Positions 35,120-44,564 are shown, numbered from the stretch's first letter. The stretch: 64,000 nt of DNA from Armatimonadota bacterium (GCA_003577165.1 QEUM01000004.1:1-64000); one strand, 5' to 3'. The notes: generated by a model from the sequence alone, not told the origin. Numbers and translations are program-made.

Positions 35120-35998
35120 ATGCCATCCTTTTCACAAATGAACGGTGAGCGTTCGAACCGCTACATTCGGGTTTACGGCACCCTCCTGGAAGTCCTTCGC
35201 GAGAAGGGCGGCGAGGGGCCTGCCAGAGAGATCATGCGTGAAGTAGCAGATCGGTGTTTCAAAGACACTCCCGAACGACATCGCGTCCTACGCGGAGGTG
35301 AAAACGCGGCAGAGATAGAGGTCGCTTGGGCCCGCAACAACTTGAAAGTAGCAGGTTTGATCGATGCTTCGACTCGTGGCGTATGGCGTCTTACGCAAAA
35401 GGGCTGGGAGACGAAAGTCGAGTCCCTGGAAGAGGCCCGGAAAATTGGTCGCTATAGCCAGATCACAAAGCGCTTGCGACAGGAAGAAGGCAGTGGCGAA
35501 GATGAGGAAGAGGGTCCAGAGACCGAACAAGAGTCGCCCGACCTGCTTGAAGTCCTGTTGCACCTAAACCCCGAGGGGTTTGAACGCCTTTGCCAACTAG
35601 TGTTGCGCCGTGCAGGGTTCGAGGAGGTGGAAGTGACAGGACGTTCTGGCGACGGCGGAATCGACGGGCATGGCGTACTCCAGGTCAACGAGTTGGTTTC
35701 GTTCCATGTGCTGTTCCAGTGCAAAAGATACAAAGGGACAGTGGGCCCAGCAGAGATCAGGAACTTCCGCGGGGCGATGAGCGGCAGGACGGATAAGGGG
35801 ATATTTCTCACGACTGGCGACTTCACGAGGGAGGCACGCCTGGAGGCGCGGAGAGACGGCGTCCCGCCGATCGAACTCGTGGACGGACAATCGTTGTGCC
35901 GGCTCATGGAGCGACTCGGGATCGGCGTCCGGCCGCGCACCATCTACGAAGTCGATCTTTCGTTTTTTGAACCGTTCGGCCTTCCTTCCGACACGTGA
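35120..35998 (+). CDS. mrr: Mrr-type restriction endonuclease
   Basis: A 292-residue protein with an N-terminal winged-helix Mrr_N domain (about residues 12-105), an acidic linker, and a C-terminal Mrr catalytic domain. The PD-(D/E)xK residues are visible: Glu155 in GFERL, Asp182 in GDGGIDG, and Gln200-x-Lys202 in FQCKRYKG. The later GIFLTTGDFTREA motif is diagnostic. Mrr enzymes cut DNA with foreign methylation (type IV restriction). No methyltransferase is adjacent, as expected for type IV systems. It lies in the accessory region and is convergent with the Fic gene. Confidence 0.88.
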   Translation: MPSFSQMNGERSNRYIRVYGTLLEVLREKGGEGPAREIMREVADRCFKDTPERHRVLRGGENAAEIEVAWARNNLKVAGLIDASTRGVWRLTQKGWETKVESLEEARKIGRYSQITKRLRQEEGSGEDEEEGPETEQESPDLLEVLLHLNPEGFERLCQLVLRRAGFEEVEVTGRSGDGGIDGHGVLQVNELVSFHVLFQCKRYKGTVGPAEIRNFRGAMSGRTDKGIFLTTGDFTREARLEARRDGVPPIELVDGQSLCRLMERLGIGVRPRTIYEVDLSFFEPFGLPSDT

Positions 35999-36174
35999 CG
36001 CTTTCAGAAACCCGATTGGCCAATCCGAACGCCCAGAGGGGCCACTCGTCAAAGCGCCCTTTGGCAGCGTAGAGACAGGGCAGCCTCCTCAACAATCGCC
36101 GACGATATCTCCCCGCGTTGCTTTACGACGCGCCGGGTACCTGCTCTGGCCAAATCGAGGCATCCCCTCACGTA

Positions 36175-37266
36175 TTAGTCCACGCTAGGCTCAAGGGATA
36201 GCGCGTTCAGTAGTCGAAGATTGAGAAATAGTCGTTCTCTGCCGTATTTAATGCTCTTCAGTATCCCCAAGCGTTCGAGCTCTCGAAGATAAGCCGATGC
36301 TGTGTTGCGTTTGGCGATGCCCACATTCTCCAGGTGGCAGATACGCGTATAGGGCCTCGCGAACACGGTTTCGATGAGTTCGTGTTTGAATCTCCTCTGC
36401 ATCCCTCTCCGAGCGACGTCAACTGCCCGTTCCACTTCGTTGTAGACCCTATGGAGCATCTCTAGTGTCATATGGGCCGTCGACTCAACTGCTTTCAACA
36501 TGAAGAGAATCCACGACTCCCAATCGTCCTCTTCTGTTACACGACGCAACAGACGGTAGTATTCCGGCTTTTCGCGCAGAATGTACCAACTCAGATATAG
36601 AACGGGGACGTTTAGAAGCCTCTGTTGGATCAGAGCGAGGATGTTGAGGACGCGGCCGGTTCTCCCATTCCCGTCAGGAAACGGATGGATGGCCTCGAAC
36701 TGCCGGTGCGCAGCTGCCATGGCAATGAGTGGATCTACAGAGCGATCCTCGGCCAAGAACCTGCACAGATCATCGAGCATCGACAAGATCCTCTCTCGTC
36801 CGACGGGCGGAGTGTAGATCACCTCTTGCGTCCGGTCGTTCACGATTTGGCAGCCTGGCAGTGCTCGAATTTCGATATCCGCGCCCTTTAGGATCTTCGC
36901 CAACTCGACCACCAGACTGGGTCGGATGGGGTGGCCACTCTTTAGGTCGTGGTATCCGTGCCACAGTGCCTCCCCATATCGGAGTACCTCCCGTGTCTGT
37001 GGGTCGGAGTATTCGGGATCGAAGTCTAAGGCCCGGTAGAGCGCGTCGCTTGTCGTGACGACGTTCTCGATCTCGCTTGAGGCACGCGCTTCTTGCAGGA
37101 GTATTGCCCTCAGGAGAACCACCTGGTTTGGCACGAGAGGCCCGGCAGCCTGTAGAGCGGTCAGATTTCGGCTGGCCGCTATTGCTTGCTTCAGTGTTGC
37201 CTGTGTCTCCAGCTTCTCAACCGGAATCGGGGGCAGGTCGTTGTGCGGCTGATCCGGTCTGTACAT
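36175..37266 (-). CDS. Fic-domain AMP-transferase-like protein with winged helix
   Basis: A protein of about 363 residues. An N-terminal Fic_N-like region carries the inhibitory motif SSEIEN (about residues 63-68), matching (S/T)xxxE(G/N). The Fic core motif HPFPDGNGRTGR (about 194-205) is complete, so nucleotide transfer to target proteins is plausible and probably auto-inhibited. The C-terminal 70 residues look like a winged helix (VGIAKRNTASAYLRELERLGILKSIKYGRERLF), which may bind the gene's own promoter. A -10-like CATAAT lies five bases before the ATG, and an inverted repeat lies further upstream. Confidence 0.9.
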   Translation of the reverse strand: MYRPDQPHNDLPPIPVEKLETQATLKQAIAASRNLTALQAAGPLVPNQVVLLRAILLQEARASSEIENVVTTSDALYRALDFDPEYSDPQTREVLRYGEALWHGYHDLKSGHPIRPSLVVELAKILKGADIEIRALPGCQIVNDRTQEVIYTPPVGRERILSMLDDLCRFLAEDRSVDPLIAMAAAHRQFEAIHPFPDGNGRTGRVLNILALIQQRLLNVPVLYLSWYILREKPEYYRLLRRVTEEDDWESWILFMLKAVESTAHMTLEMLHRVYNEVERAVDVARRGMQRRFKHELIETVFARPYTRICHLENVGIAKRNTASAYLRELERLGILKSIKYGRERLFLNLRLLNALSLEPSVD

Positions 37267-37271
37267 ACCCA

Positions 37272-37333
37272 ATTATGCACTCGAAATGGCCGGTTCGTGT
37301 GCATATTCCGACGATCTGCACAAACTGTGTGCA
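37272..37333 (-). promoter_or_regulatory. fic promoter with TGCACA inverted repeat
   Basis: CATAAT on the minus strand (37272-37277) ends five bases before the fic ATG. A perfect repeat TGCACA-N5-TGTGCA covers 37317-37333. Two further half-sites of the same type (ATGCAC at 37275-37280, TGTGCAT at about 37298-37304) lie between. They could be operators for the protein's own winged helix. Confidence 0.5.
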
Positions 37334-37646
37334 CGTCTCCACCTCTCCGCTCGGGCCGCCATGGCCCCGCGCCTGCCGTGCGAACCGCCACGGCTCCAGA
37401 AGAGTAAGTGCGCGTCTACAGGGGTTCTCCACAACCTCGGCGCCCGAACGCAACGCGTCCCAATCGCCCACGAATGGCAGGGGCTGGAAGCAACCTCGAG
37501 GGAGTCCCCGCGGGTAGTCAGATCGGCAGTGGGGATTCCGATCTAGCCATGATCCGGCCCGGCAACTGCGTGCCGGTCTGCGTGCCAGGATGGACAGCGG
37601 GGTTGGCTTGAGGAGGCTGGATCTCCCCGATTCGTACTTGAAAGAG
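37334..37646. other. Intergenic region between fic and tRNA-Asn
   Basis: About 310 bases with no supported gene. Short frames exist but have no ribosome-binding site, family resemblance or consistent codon use. No terminator or clear promoter was recognised. Confidence 0.5.
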
Positions 37647-37721
37647 TGGCTGCCGCAGTAGGATTCGAACCTACGACCCGCTGATTAACAGTCAGCTGCT
37701 CTACCACTGAGCTATGCGGCA
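37647..37721 (-). tRNA. tRNA-Asn (GTT)
   Basis: All four arms fold: acceptor TGCCGCA/TGCGGCA with discriminator G and encoded CCA, D stem GCTC/GAGC, anticodon stem GCTGA/TCAGC around loop CTGTTAA (anticodon GTT), and T arm GTAGG-TTCGAAT-CCTAC. Confidence 0.96.
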
Positions 37722-37780
37722 GCGTTGGGGCGCGAAATTCTACCCTTAGGTATCGGAGACCCCGGCCCCGTGCGACACCC

Positions 37781-38743
37781 TCACGGGCCCCCCGAATCCT
37801 CAGGCGCGCGCCGATAAACCTCCGTGCTCACGTACTTGAACCCGCTGTCCGTTGCCGTGGTCACCACCGTCCGCCCCTCGCCCAATCGCTCCGCCACTCG
37901 CAGTGCGGCCGCGACGTTCGCGCCGCTCGACGCCCCCGCGAAGATCCCCTCGATAGCCGCGAGCCTCCTGGCCATGTCGTGCGCGTCCGCCGACGCAACC
38001 GACTCAACCCTGTCCACAGCAGAACCATCCCAAGCGGGCGGCAGAAAACCGAGCCCGATCCCTTCGATCCGATGCCCGCCCGTGCGTCCCTCGGAGATCA
38101 CGGGTGACTCGGCCGGCTCCACCGCGACGACCTCGATCTCCGGTCGCTTCCGCCGCAGAGCCGCCGCGACTCCCAAGATGCCGTGCGCGGTTCCCACGCT
38201 CTCGACATACGCGTCCACCTGACCGTCGGACTGCTCCCAAATCTCCTCGCCCAGAGAGTGGTAGCCCCGAGTCGCATCGTTGTTGTTCAGTTGATCCGTC
38301 CAGTAGGCCCGGCGCTCCTCGGCGATCTCGGATGCACGCGCGATCATCGCTCGAAACAGGTCCGCCGTGATCTTCCCATCGGGGCAGGAAACGATCTCGA
38401 TCTCCGCGCCGAACGCCGCCATCTGGTCCCGCTTCTCCTGGCTGAACGCGTCCGAAGTCACCAGGAAGATCGGATGCCCGAGCGCTGAACACACCAACGC
38501 GAGCGACGTCCCGGTGCTGCCTCCCGTGTACTCCACCACCGGTTGGCCGGGCGCGAGCCGCCCGTCCCGTCGCGCCGACTGGATCACCTCCAGGGCCATC
38601 CGGTCCTTCTTGCTCCCCGTCGGATTTGCGCCTTCAATCTTGACCAGCACGCGCGCCATTCCTGGCCGAACGAGTGAGCGCAACTGAACCATGGGAGTGC
38701 CGCCGATCGCCTCCAAAATGGATCCGCAAACCCCTCGCATCAT
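37781..38743 (-). CDS. Cysteine synthase-family PLP enzyme
   Basis: About 320 residues of the fold-type II PLP family. The start IGGTPMVQL, the PLP-lysine motif NPTGSKKDRMA, the substrate loop EYTGGSTGTSLA, the phosphate-binding region SVGTAHGILG and the late AGASSGANVAAAL match cysteine synthase/cystathionine beta-synthase-like enzymes. The extra Lys in the PLP motif (SKKD rather than SVKD) and an Asn-rich loop (QLNNNDA) place it in the CysK-like group without proving the substrate. The ATG at 38743 is chosen because a -10 hexamer TAGACT lies seven bases before it; a GTG at 38767 is the alternative. Confidence 0.85.
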   Translation of the reverse strand: MMRGVCGSILEAIGGTPMVQLRSLVRPGMARVLVKIEGANPTGSKKDRMALEVIQSARRDGRLAPGQPVVEYTGGSTGTSLALVCSALGHPIFLVTSDAFSQEKRDQMAAFGAEIEIVSCPDGKITADLFRAMIARASEIAEERRAYWTDQLNNNDATRGYHSLGEEIWEQSDGQVDAYVESVGTAHGILGVAAALRRKRPEIEVVAVEPAESPVISEGRTGGHRIEGIGLGFLPPAWDGSAVDRVESVASADAHDMARRLAAIEGIFAGASSGANVAAALRVAERLGEGRTVVTTATDSGFKYVSTEVYRRAPEDSGGP

Positions 38744-38750
38744 CCGGGCG

Positions 38751-38756
38751 AGTCTA
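38751..38756 (-). promoter_or_regulatory. -10 hexamer for a leaderless cysteine-synthase-like gene
   Basis: TAGACT on the minus strand ends seven bases before the first of two adjacent ATG codons, with no ribosome-binding site between. Confidence 0.45.
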
Positions 38757-39061
38757 CTTGCCACCACCCCGCGACGGCGGCCGGCACCGTGGAACCCCCT
38801 GGAAGCCCGAGCTGCCGGTTGATCCGTGCGAAGCGTTCAGGAAGCGCAACCTGACGATTGACACTCGTGCGGCAGGTGTCCCAAGAACTGTCGACGCCGC
38901 ACGCAGGGCGACCTGGAACGGAGGATACGGACTCGGCCAAAGCGTCTCTCCGCGCCGTTGCGCCCAACCGGCAGTGCCTCCGGTGCGCACGAACGTGCAC
39001 GCTTTCCCACACGCGGAGCGTGCAGCGTGCAACCGTGCACCCCCGGGGGCGGACGGCGGGG
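38757..39061. other. Intergenic region without a recognisable feature
   Basis: About 305 GC-rich bases lie between the DUF393 gene and the cysteine-synthase-like gene. Apart from the promoter at its left edge, nothing was recognised. Confidence 0.5.
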
Positions 39062-39415
39062 TCAGCCGATCGTACAGCGGCCGAAGAGGAGGTGGCGGGT
39101 TCGGGCCACAAGCCGGTAGCCCACCGCTGCAAGCCAGAGAAGAGGCGGAACACCAAGCACGGCAGACAGGGCGCGCGCCCACCGGGGCCCGAGCCGCATG
39201 ACGGCAAGCCAGGCGCGCACTCCGACCACTCGGCCCGACGGCATCTCAAGGACAACGTCGCCTGCCGAAGGGCCGTCCTCGAGCGGCATGGCAACCACAC
39301 GGTTGCCTGTCATCGCCTCGGCGGCCTTCGCCGATCCGGCACATAGGCGGCAGGTCTCGTCGTAAAGCAGCCGAAGGCCCGCCTCGTCGGTCGTACCGGA
39401 GCCGAAGTTCGCCAT
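39062..39415 (-). CDS. DUF393 (DCC-type) thiol-disulfide oxidoreductase-like protein
   Basis: A 117-residue protein with the DUF393 hallmark near the start, LLYDETCRLCAGS, whose CxxC follows a conserved Asp. Two hydrophobic segments occur in the C-terminal half. The family is annotated as DCC thiol-disulfide oxidoreductases, but reactions are rarely shown. The ATG at 39415 places the DxxCxxC motif at the expected distance; a GTG three codons upstream is also possible. It diverges from the rpsF operon. Confidence 0.75.
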   Translation of the reverse strand: MANFGSGTTDEAGLRLLYDETCRLCAGSAKAAEAMTGNRVVAMPLEDGPSAGDVVLEMPSGRVVGVRAWLAVMRLGPRWARALSAVLGVPPLLWLAAVGYRLVARTRHLLFGRCTIG

Positions 39416-39522
39416 CGCGTACACCCTATCGTACGCGAACGAACCGGCGGCGTGCCAGGAGCGAGCACAAAGTGAAGAGAAGCGCAACCGCAAGGTTGCC
39501 CACAGCCCAACGGTCCCAGGAC

Positions 39523-39551
39523 TTGGATGAAGGGGCGAGCGGAGGTATCCT
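39523..39551 (+). promoter_or_regulatory. Candidate promoter for rpsF-ssb
   Basis: TTGGAT (39523-39528) and TATCCT (39546-39551) are separated by 17 bases and lie about 60 bases before rpsF, leaving room for a leader. Confidence 0.4.
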
Positions 39552-39610
39552 ATCGCCTCGTCCTTCTTGCCCCCGGTGCGCCGAGGGGCCGGAGACCACA
39601 AGGAGGAAAC

Positions 39611-39913
39611 ATGACAGAAACACAATTGCGCGCTTACGAGGCCCTGTTCATCGTCCCGGCCAACGCCGACGATGCGTCCATCAAGACCATGCTCGAGAAG
39701 CACACCAAGTTCATCGAGGAGCAGGGGGGGAAGGTGGAGAAAGCCGAGAAATGGGAAAAGCGCAAACTCGCCTATCCCATTCGGGGCCACAGCGAAGGCA
39801 ACTACTGTCTAATCTTGTTCGACGCGCCCGCGCATGTGCCGGCAGAGTTGACGAGGATCTTCCGAATCAGCGACGACATTATCCGCGGACGCGTGTACCT
39901 TCGGGAGAAGTAA
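39611..39913 (+). CDS. rpsF: 30S ribosomal protein S6
   Basis: A 100-residue protein with the S6 pattern: YEALFIVPANADD at the start, KWEKRKLAYPIRGHSEGNYCLILFDAP in the middle and IRGRVYLREK at the end. It binds the central domain of 16S rRNA with S18. AGGAGGA lies just before the ATG at 39611, which settles the start against a longer frame. ssb follows after 4 bases, as usual; rpsR and rplI, which often complete this operon, are not present. Confidence 0.93.
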   Translation: MTETQLRAYEALFIVPANADDASIKTMLEKHTKFIEEQGGKVEKAEKWEKRKLAYPIRGHSEGNYCLILFDAPAHVPAELTRIFRISDDIIRGRVYLREK

Positions 39914-39917
39914 AAGC

Positions 39918-40343
39918 ATGGCAAGCATCAATCGCGTGGTAATCACCGGGCGCCTTACGCGCGACCCAGAATTGAGAACGACGACGACAGGCAAGACGGT
40001 CGCCTCGTTCTCCTTGGCGGTTCAAAAGAGGTTCAAGCCGCAAGACCCGAACGAGAAAGACGCCGACTTCATCCGGTGCGTCGCATGGGGCCAAACGGCA
40101 GAGTTCCTCAGCAACTATGCAACTACGGGACGAATGGTCGGAGTGGATGGAAGACTTCAGTCCCGACGATACACGGGCAATGATGGGGTAGACAGGGAAG
40201 TCGTCGAAGTCGTAGCGGACAACGTTGCGCTCCTCGATCGTCCGAAAGATTCTGCCGGGGGGGCGGAACCTGCAGCCGTCGCTGCAGTCTCCTCGGGCTA
40301 CGATCAAGAAACCGACGACTACGATCCCTTCGCGGAGGAGTAG
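39918..40343 (+). CDS. ssb: Single-stranded DNA-binding protein
   Basis: A 141-residue SSB with an OB fold (INRVVITGRLTRDPELRTTTTGKTVASFSLAVQ, FIRCVAWGQTAEFLSNY, VDGRLQSRRYTG) and a flexible tail ending DDYDPFAEE. The acidic tip resembles but does not equal the DDIPF partner-docking end found in many SSBs. It protects single strands in replication and repair. It lies between rpsF and a sugar-phosphate isomerase gene whose GTG starts directly after the ssb stop. Confidence 0.93.
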   Translation: MASINRVVITGRLTRDPELRTTTTGKTVASFSLAVQKRFKPQDPNEKDADFIRCVAWGQTAEFLSNYATTGRMVGVDGRLQSRRYTGNDGVDREVVEVVADNVALLDRPKDSAGGAEPAAVAAVSSGYDQETDDYDPFAEE

Positions 40344-41408
40344 GTGCCGGGACGCCTCGACGACCCCGGGTTCGTACTCGGTAACGACCCGTCAGGGTTG
40401 ATGGGGCTCACCACGGGCTTTCCGGATCAATGCCGGAAAGCCCTCTCTATTTCGCGTTCTGTCGAGTTCGATGGCGCGGCGAAGAACAAGAGCAACGTCG
40501 TCGTCGCCGGTATGGGCGGATCGGCAGCGGGGGGGGATTACCTCAAGGCGCTTTTCTGGGAAGAGGGGCAGACGCCATGCGAAGTCTGGAGAGACTACCG
40601 ACTTCCGAAGTACGTGGATGGCGACACGCTCGTGTTCGCTTGCAGTTACAGCGGCAACACCGAAGAGACTCTCTCAGCCGTCGCCGAGGCGAAAGAGCGC
40701 GGCGCGGCCGTCGTCGGAATCACGAGCGGGGGGGAGCTGCAGACACGGTGCGAACAGAACGGATGGCCGCTCATACGCATTCCGTCTGGGCAGCCGCCGC
40801 GCACGGCGCTGGGATTTCTCCTGATTCCTCTCGTGGACGCAGCGGTTCGAACCGGCTATCTGCCGGAGCAGGACTTCGATTCACTGTTCGACGAACTCGA
40901 CCGATGCGCAGCGGACTTCGCTCCCGCTGCGAAGCTGCACAACAACCCGACGAAAGCGATGGCGTCCATGCTTTATGGGCGGGTCATTCTCGTGTACGGT
41001 CTCGGCGCATGGCAGGCTCTCGTCGCGAATCGTTGGAAGGGTCAACTGAATGAGAATGCGAAGGTGATGGCGTTCGCGAATGCGTTTCCCGAACTGAATC
41101 ACAACGAGATCGTCGGATGGACGTTGGCCTGCAGCCAAAACGCGAGCCACTGGGCGACCGTCATTCTCGAAGGCGGACTTGAGTCCATCAAGATGCGCGC
41201 ACGCGCCGACATCACAGCGGACATCATCAAAGAGAAGAGCGAAGTGTTCCGGGCGAGTTCACGCGGCGAGTCGTTGCTTGAGCAGATGTTGACACTCTCG
41301 TATTTCGGTGACTTCGTGAGCCTGTATCTTGCGGCTCTCTACGGAGTCAATCCGGAAGAGATCACTTCGATCCATCGCCTCAAACGCGCGCTCAGCGAAC
41401 TGGACTAG
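40344..41408 (+). CDS. Bifunctional phosphoglucose/phosphomannose isomerase
   Basis: A 354-residue protein with two SIS domains. The first has VVVAGMGGSAAGGDYL and a sugar-phosphate loop SYSGNTEETL (about residues 98-107). The second ends with the family-specific FPELNHNEIVGW. These match the PGI/PMI enzymes first known from Archaea and found in many non-proteobacterial phyla, which interconvert fructose-6-phosphate with glucose- or mannose-6-phosphate. The GTG start abuts the ssb stop with no gap, implying coupled translation. Confidence 0.88.
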   Translation: MPGRLDDPGFVLGNDPSGLMGLTTGFPDQCRKALSISRSVEFDGAAKNKSNVVVAGMGGSAAGGDYLKALFWEEGQTPCEVWRDYRLPKYVDGDTLVFACSYSGNTEETLSAVAEAKERGAAVVGITSGGELQTRCEQNGWPLIRIPSGQPPRTALGFLLIPLVDAAVRTGYLPEQDFDSLFDELDRCAADFAPAAKLHNNPTKAMASMLYGRVILVYGLGAWQALVANRWKGQLNENAKVMAFANAFPELNHNEIVGWTLACSQNASHWATVILEGGLESIKMRARADITADIIKEKSEVFRASSRGESLLEQMLTLSYFGDFVSLYLAALYGVNPEEITSIHRLKRALSELD

Positions 41409-41440
41409 GGAAGAGGCTCGACGGTGAAGCGCGGTCGTCC

Positions 41441-42481
41441 TCAGACGGGCATGCCTGCGAGCCGTTCGGCCGTTTCGGTGAGGGCGCCGATGGCGTGCTC
41501 CAGGCCGCTGTCGTCCACTTCACGATGGAACACGAAGCGCAATTGAGTCGGCGAGGTTGCAAACACCTTGACGCCTCGTTCTGCCAGCGCAGACGCCCAT
41601 TCCGGCGCAGGCGAAGAGGTATTGACTCGCACGATGTTCGTTTGCACGGTCGCCATGTCTACGGAGAGCCCGGCGAGCGAGTTCGCCGCTTCCGAGAACT
41701 GCTTCGCCCTCCGGTGATCGTCCGCCAGTCGTTCGACGAGGTGATTCAACGCGTAAACACCGCAAGCTGCCAGAACTCCGGACTGGCGCATCGTTCCACC
41801 GACTCTCTTCCGGTGGTGCTTCGCCGTCTTGATGAAGTCAGCAGGACCTGTGAGCAAAGATCCGACCGGGCAAGAGAGCCCCTTGCTGAGACAAAACATC
41901 ACCGAGTCCGCGTACTGCGCGATTTCGCGTGCGGGAATTCCTTGAGCGATCGCAGCGTTGAAAATCCTTGCGCCATCGAGGTGAATGCGCATTCCGTGCC
42001 TGTCGGCTAATGCGCGATAGTCGGCCATGTGATCCTGCGGAATGATCGTGCCGCCGGCGCGGTTGTGAGTGTTCTCGAGGCAGAGCAACTTCGTGCCTGG
42101 CGTGTGAATGGACTCTTTCGTAACGCGGCGTTCGATGTCCGAGGGATCCATCACCCCGCGATCCGAGCGGAGCGTCCAGAGCACTGCGCCAGCGAGGGCG
42201 CCGGGCGCGCCGGACTCGTAGTACAGGATGTGGCAATCCTCTTCGACGATCGCGGCGTCGCCTCGTTCCAGCCACGTTCGCAGCGCGAGTTGGTTGCCCA
42301 TCGTGCCGCTCGGAACGAACATGGCGGCTTCTTTGCCCATTTTCTCGGCGGCGAGTTCTTCTAATGCATCGACCGTTGGGTCGTCGTCGAGCACGTCGTC
42401 GCCAAGCGGCGCCTCGGCCATGGCCCGGTACATCTCCGGCGTCGGCTTCGTCACCGTGTCGCTTCTCAGGTCTACGATCAT
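41441..42481 (-). CDS. ltaE: Low-specificity L-threonine aldolase
   Basis: A 346-residue fold-type I PLP enzyme. The N-terminus DLRSDTVTKPTPEMYRAMAEAPLGDDV is nearly diagnostic. ENTHNRAGG and IHLDGARIFNA precede the PLP-lysine in CLSKGLSCPVGS. It cleaves threonine or allo-threonine to glycine and acetaldehyde. The gene overlaps the upstream esterase gene by 4 bases and is the last of a leftward three-gene set with the esterase and aminotransferase. Confidence 0.93.
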   Translation of the reverse strand: MIVDLRSDTVTKPTPEMYRAMAEAPLGDDVLDDDPTVDALEELAAEKMGKEAAMFVPSGTMGNQLALRTWLERGDAAIVEEDCHILYYESGAPGALAGAVLWTLRSDRGVMDPSDIERRVTKESIHTPGTKLLCLENTHNRAGGTIIPQDHMADYRALADRHGMRIHLDGARIFNAAIAQGIPAREIAQYADSVMFCLSKGLSCPVGSLLTGPADFIKTAKHHRKRVGGTMRQSGVLAACGVYALNHLVERLADDHRRAKQFSEAANSLAGLSVDMATVQTNIVRVNTSSPAPEWASALAERGVKVFATSPTQLRFVFHREVDDSGLEHAIGALTETAERLAGMPV

Positions 42482-43248
42482 CGCTTTAGGGCATTTTGGA
42501 AGAATTCCAACGACTTGTCCAGGATGAACTGGAAAGATTCCAGCGAAAAGTTGTGGCCGTCGTTCGGCAGGATGATGAACTCGGACGGGACGCCTGCCTT
42601 TTGAAGGGCGTTGTGCAGCCTTTCGCTTTGATCCGGCCAGACGATGTCGTCGAGGGCGCCGTGGAAGATGAGCATGGGGCAGCAGTCACCGTCCACATGG
42701 GAAAGAGGACTGGCGTAGACCCAATCGGCTTCGTTGCCTTCGTAAGGCTTGCCCATGAATTGATGAATGAAGTCCCACGAGATCTGGGGATGCCTCGATT
42801 TCGGATCGGTCAGATCGGCGAGGCCGCAAATGTCCACGCATGCGTTGGCTCTGCTAGGAACGCCGTCCTCGCACTCATCCCGTGTCGAAACAGACAGGGC
42901 CAAGTGACCTCCGGCGCTGTTTCCGAGCACGCCGAGTCGCACCGGATCAATGCCAAGTTCGTCCGCGTGTCGTCGGATGTAGCGCATGAAGCGGTGCAAG
43001 TCCTCGACTGCGGCCGGGCATGGATGAAGCGGCGCAAGGCGATACTGGGGACAGAACGCTACGAATCCATTCGACGCGAAGAACTTGCCGATGTCGTGAT
43101 GGTCGACGCGGTCGCCACTGACCCAACCGCCTCCGTGAATCGAGACCACGGCGGGCAATCGTGCGCGCTCGCCGCTCGGGGCAAAGGTGTCGTAACGGAG
43201 CGTGGTGCCGCGAGAGTCGTCGTAAACTCTGTCAAGAATCTCCGTCAA
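42478..43248 (-). CDS. Alpha/beta-hydrolase, HSL-type esterase
   Basis: A 256-residue esterase-like protein with the oxyanion motif HGGGW, the nucleophile elbow GNSAGGH, Asp in GALDDIVWP and His in DGHNF, giving a full Ser-Asp-His triad. It resembles the hormone-sensitive-lipase/BD-FAE group that hydrolyses short-chain esters. No signal peptide is present. It overlaps both neighbours (aminotransferase and threonine aldolase) by 4 bases, so the three are co-translated, but a shared pathway is not obvious. Confidence 0.88.
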   Translation of the reverse strand: MTEILDRVYDDSRGTTLRYDTFAPSGERARLPAVVSIHGGGWVSGDRVDHHDIGKFFASNGFVAFCPQYRLAPLHPCPAAVEDLHRFMRYIRRHADELGIDPVRLGVLGNSAGGHLALSVSTRDECEDGVPSRANACVDICGLADLTDPKSRHPQISWDFIHQFMGKPYEGNEADWVYASPLSHVDGDCCPMLIFHGALDDIVWPDQSERLHNALQKAGVPSEFIILPNDGHNFSLESFQFILDKSLEFFQNALKR

Positions 43249-44522
43249 TTCTCCGCTCCTATGACAGCGCTCAGCAGGCTCGCGGTTTCAGCGATCGCCT
43301 CGGCGAACACGGTCACGGCGGTGTCGACTTGCGCAGCGTTGATCGTCAGCGGGGGCTCGAATCGTATCACGCGCCGGTTGTTGAGGGTGTAGGCGGCAAC
43401 GACGCCTCTCTTCACCATTTGGGCGATGCAGAGTTCCGCGACATCGTCCATCGTGAACTCGACTCCGATCATCAGACCCTCGCCGCGAACGGCAGCGATC
43501 AGGTCTGTGTGAGCTTGCGCGACATTCTGAAGTCCGCTCTTCATTTGCTCTCCGCGCGCTCTGCTGTTCTCGACCAGATTCTCGCTTTCGATGACGTCCA
43601 ACGCTGCGAGCGCCGTCGCGCACGCCAGAGGATTGCCGCCGAAGGTGCTCGTGTGAATCAGCGGGTTTTTGCCGAATGCGTTTTCCCACACTCGTGGCGT
43701 TCCCATGAACGCGCCGATTGGGATGACGCCACCGCTCAAGGCTTTCGCGAAGGTAATGATGTCGGGAACGATTCCGGAGCGATCGATTCCGAACATCCTT
43801 CCCGTGCGGCCGAAGCCCGTCTGCACTTCGTCGACTATCAGCAGCGCTCCCGTTTGATCGCAAAGGGAGCGGAGGCCCTTGAGGTAGTCGTCATCGGCGA
43901 GGATGATTCCGCCTTCGCCCTGCACAGTCTCCACGATGAAGGCGGCAGTGCGATCATCAATTGCAGCCTTTGCAGCGCTCAGATCGTTGAATTCGACGTG
44001 TTCAAATTCAGGAACGAGAGGATAAAAAGGTTCGCGATACTTTTCGCGACCGGTCGCGGAGAGGGCGCCGATCGTCTTTCCGTGATAACCGCCGTAGGTT
44101 GCAATCACCTTCGGCCGTCCTTCGAAGGCCTTTGCAACTTTGAGCGCGCCTTCCACAGCTTCCGTGCCGCTGTTGCAGAAGAACGAGTAGTTCAAATCGC
44201 CCGGCGCTAACTTCGCGAGGCGCTCTGCCAAGTCTGCGAGCGATTTCGAGAAGAACACCTTCGACCCGAGCGGCATGGTGTCGAGCGCCTGTTTTGCGGC
44301 CTCGACGACTTTGGGATGCCTGTGGCCGAGTGAGAACACGCCATATCCACCCAGGCAGTCGAGGAACTTTCGACCTTCGTGATCCCAGATGTAGCATCCC
44401 TCCGCCTTCATTTCAACGCCGTATCCGGCGAACGAAAGGAGGCGCGCAAGACCAGGGTTAACGTAGGTTCCGTATTTCGCAACGACGGAGTTCAGTAGGT
44501 CCTCTGGAGTCGTTGGGGGCAT
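43245..44522 (-). CDS. Class III aminotransferase, putrescine/ornithine-type
   Basis: A 425-residue PLP enzyme of subgroup II. Landmarks are [63 protein letters not shown] and the PLP-lysine in [18 protein letters not shown]. The length and the YGxExxNAxGxYxxDxxGxxFLDxxGGxG start resemble putrescine or acetylornithine aminotransferases such as YgjG; the exact amine is uncertain. A -10 hexamer CATAAT lies six bases before the ATG with no ribosome-binding site, so the message may be leaderless. Confidence 0.88.
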   Translation of the reverse strand: MPPTTPEDLLNSVVAKYGTYVNPGLARLLSFAGYGVEMKAEGCYIWDHEGRKFLDCLGGYGVFSLGHRHPKVVEAAKQALDTMPLGSKVFFSKSLADLAERLAKLAPGDLNYSFFCNSGTEAVEGALKVAKAFEGRPKVIATYGGYHGKTIGALSATGREKYREPFYPLVPEFEHVEFNDLSAAKAAIDDRTAAFIVETVQGEGGIILADDDYLKGLRSLCDQTGALLIVDEVQTGFGRTGRMFGIDRSGIVPDIITFAKALSGGVIPIGAFMGTPRVWENAFGKNPLIHTSTFGGNPLACATALAALDVIESENLVENSRARGEQMKSGLQNVAQAHTDLIAAVRGEGLMIGVEFTMDDVAELCIAQMVKRGVVAAYTLNNRRVIRFEPPLTINAAQVDTAVTVFAEAIAETASLLSAVIGAEN

Positions 44523-44528
44523 GGGCCG

Positions 44529-44534
44529 ATTATG
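44529..44534 (-). promoter_or_regulatory. -10 hexamer for a leaderless aminotransferase message
   Basis: CATAAT on the minus strand ends six bases before the ATG at 44522. Confidence 0.45.
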
Positions 44535-44564
44535 GCTGACGCAATGGTAAGATGCCCGCCCGAC

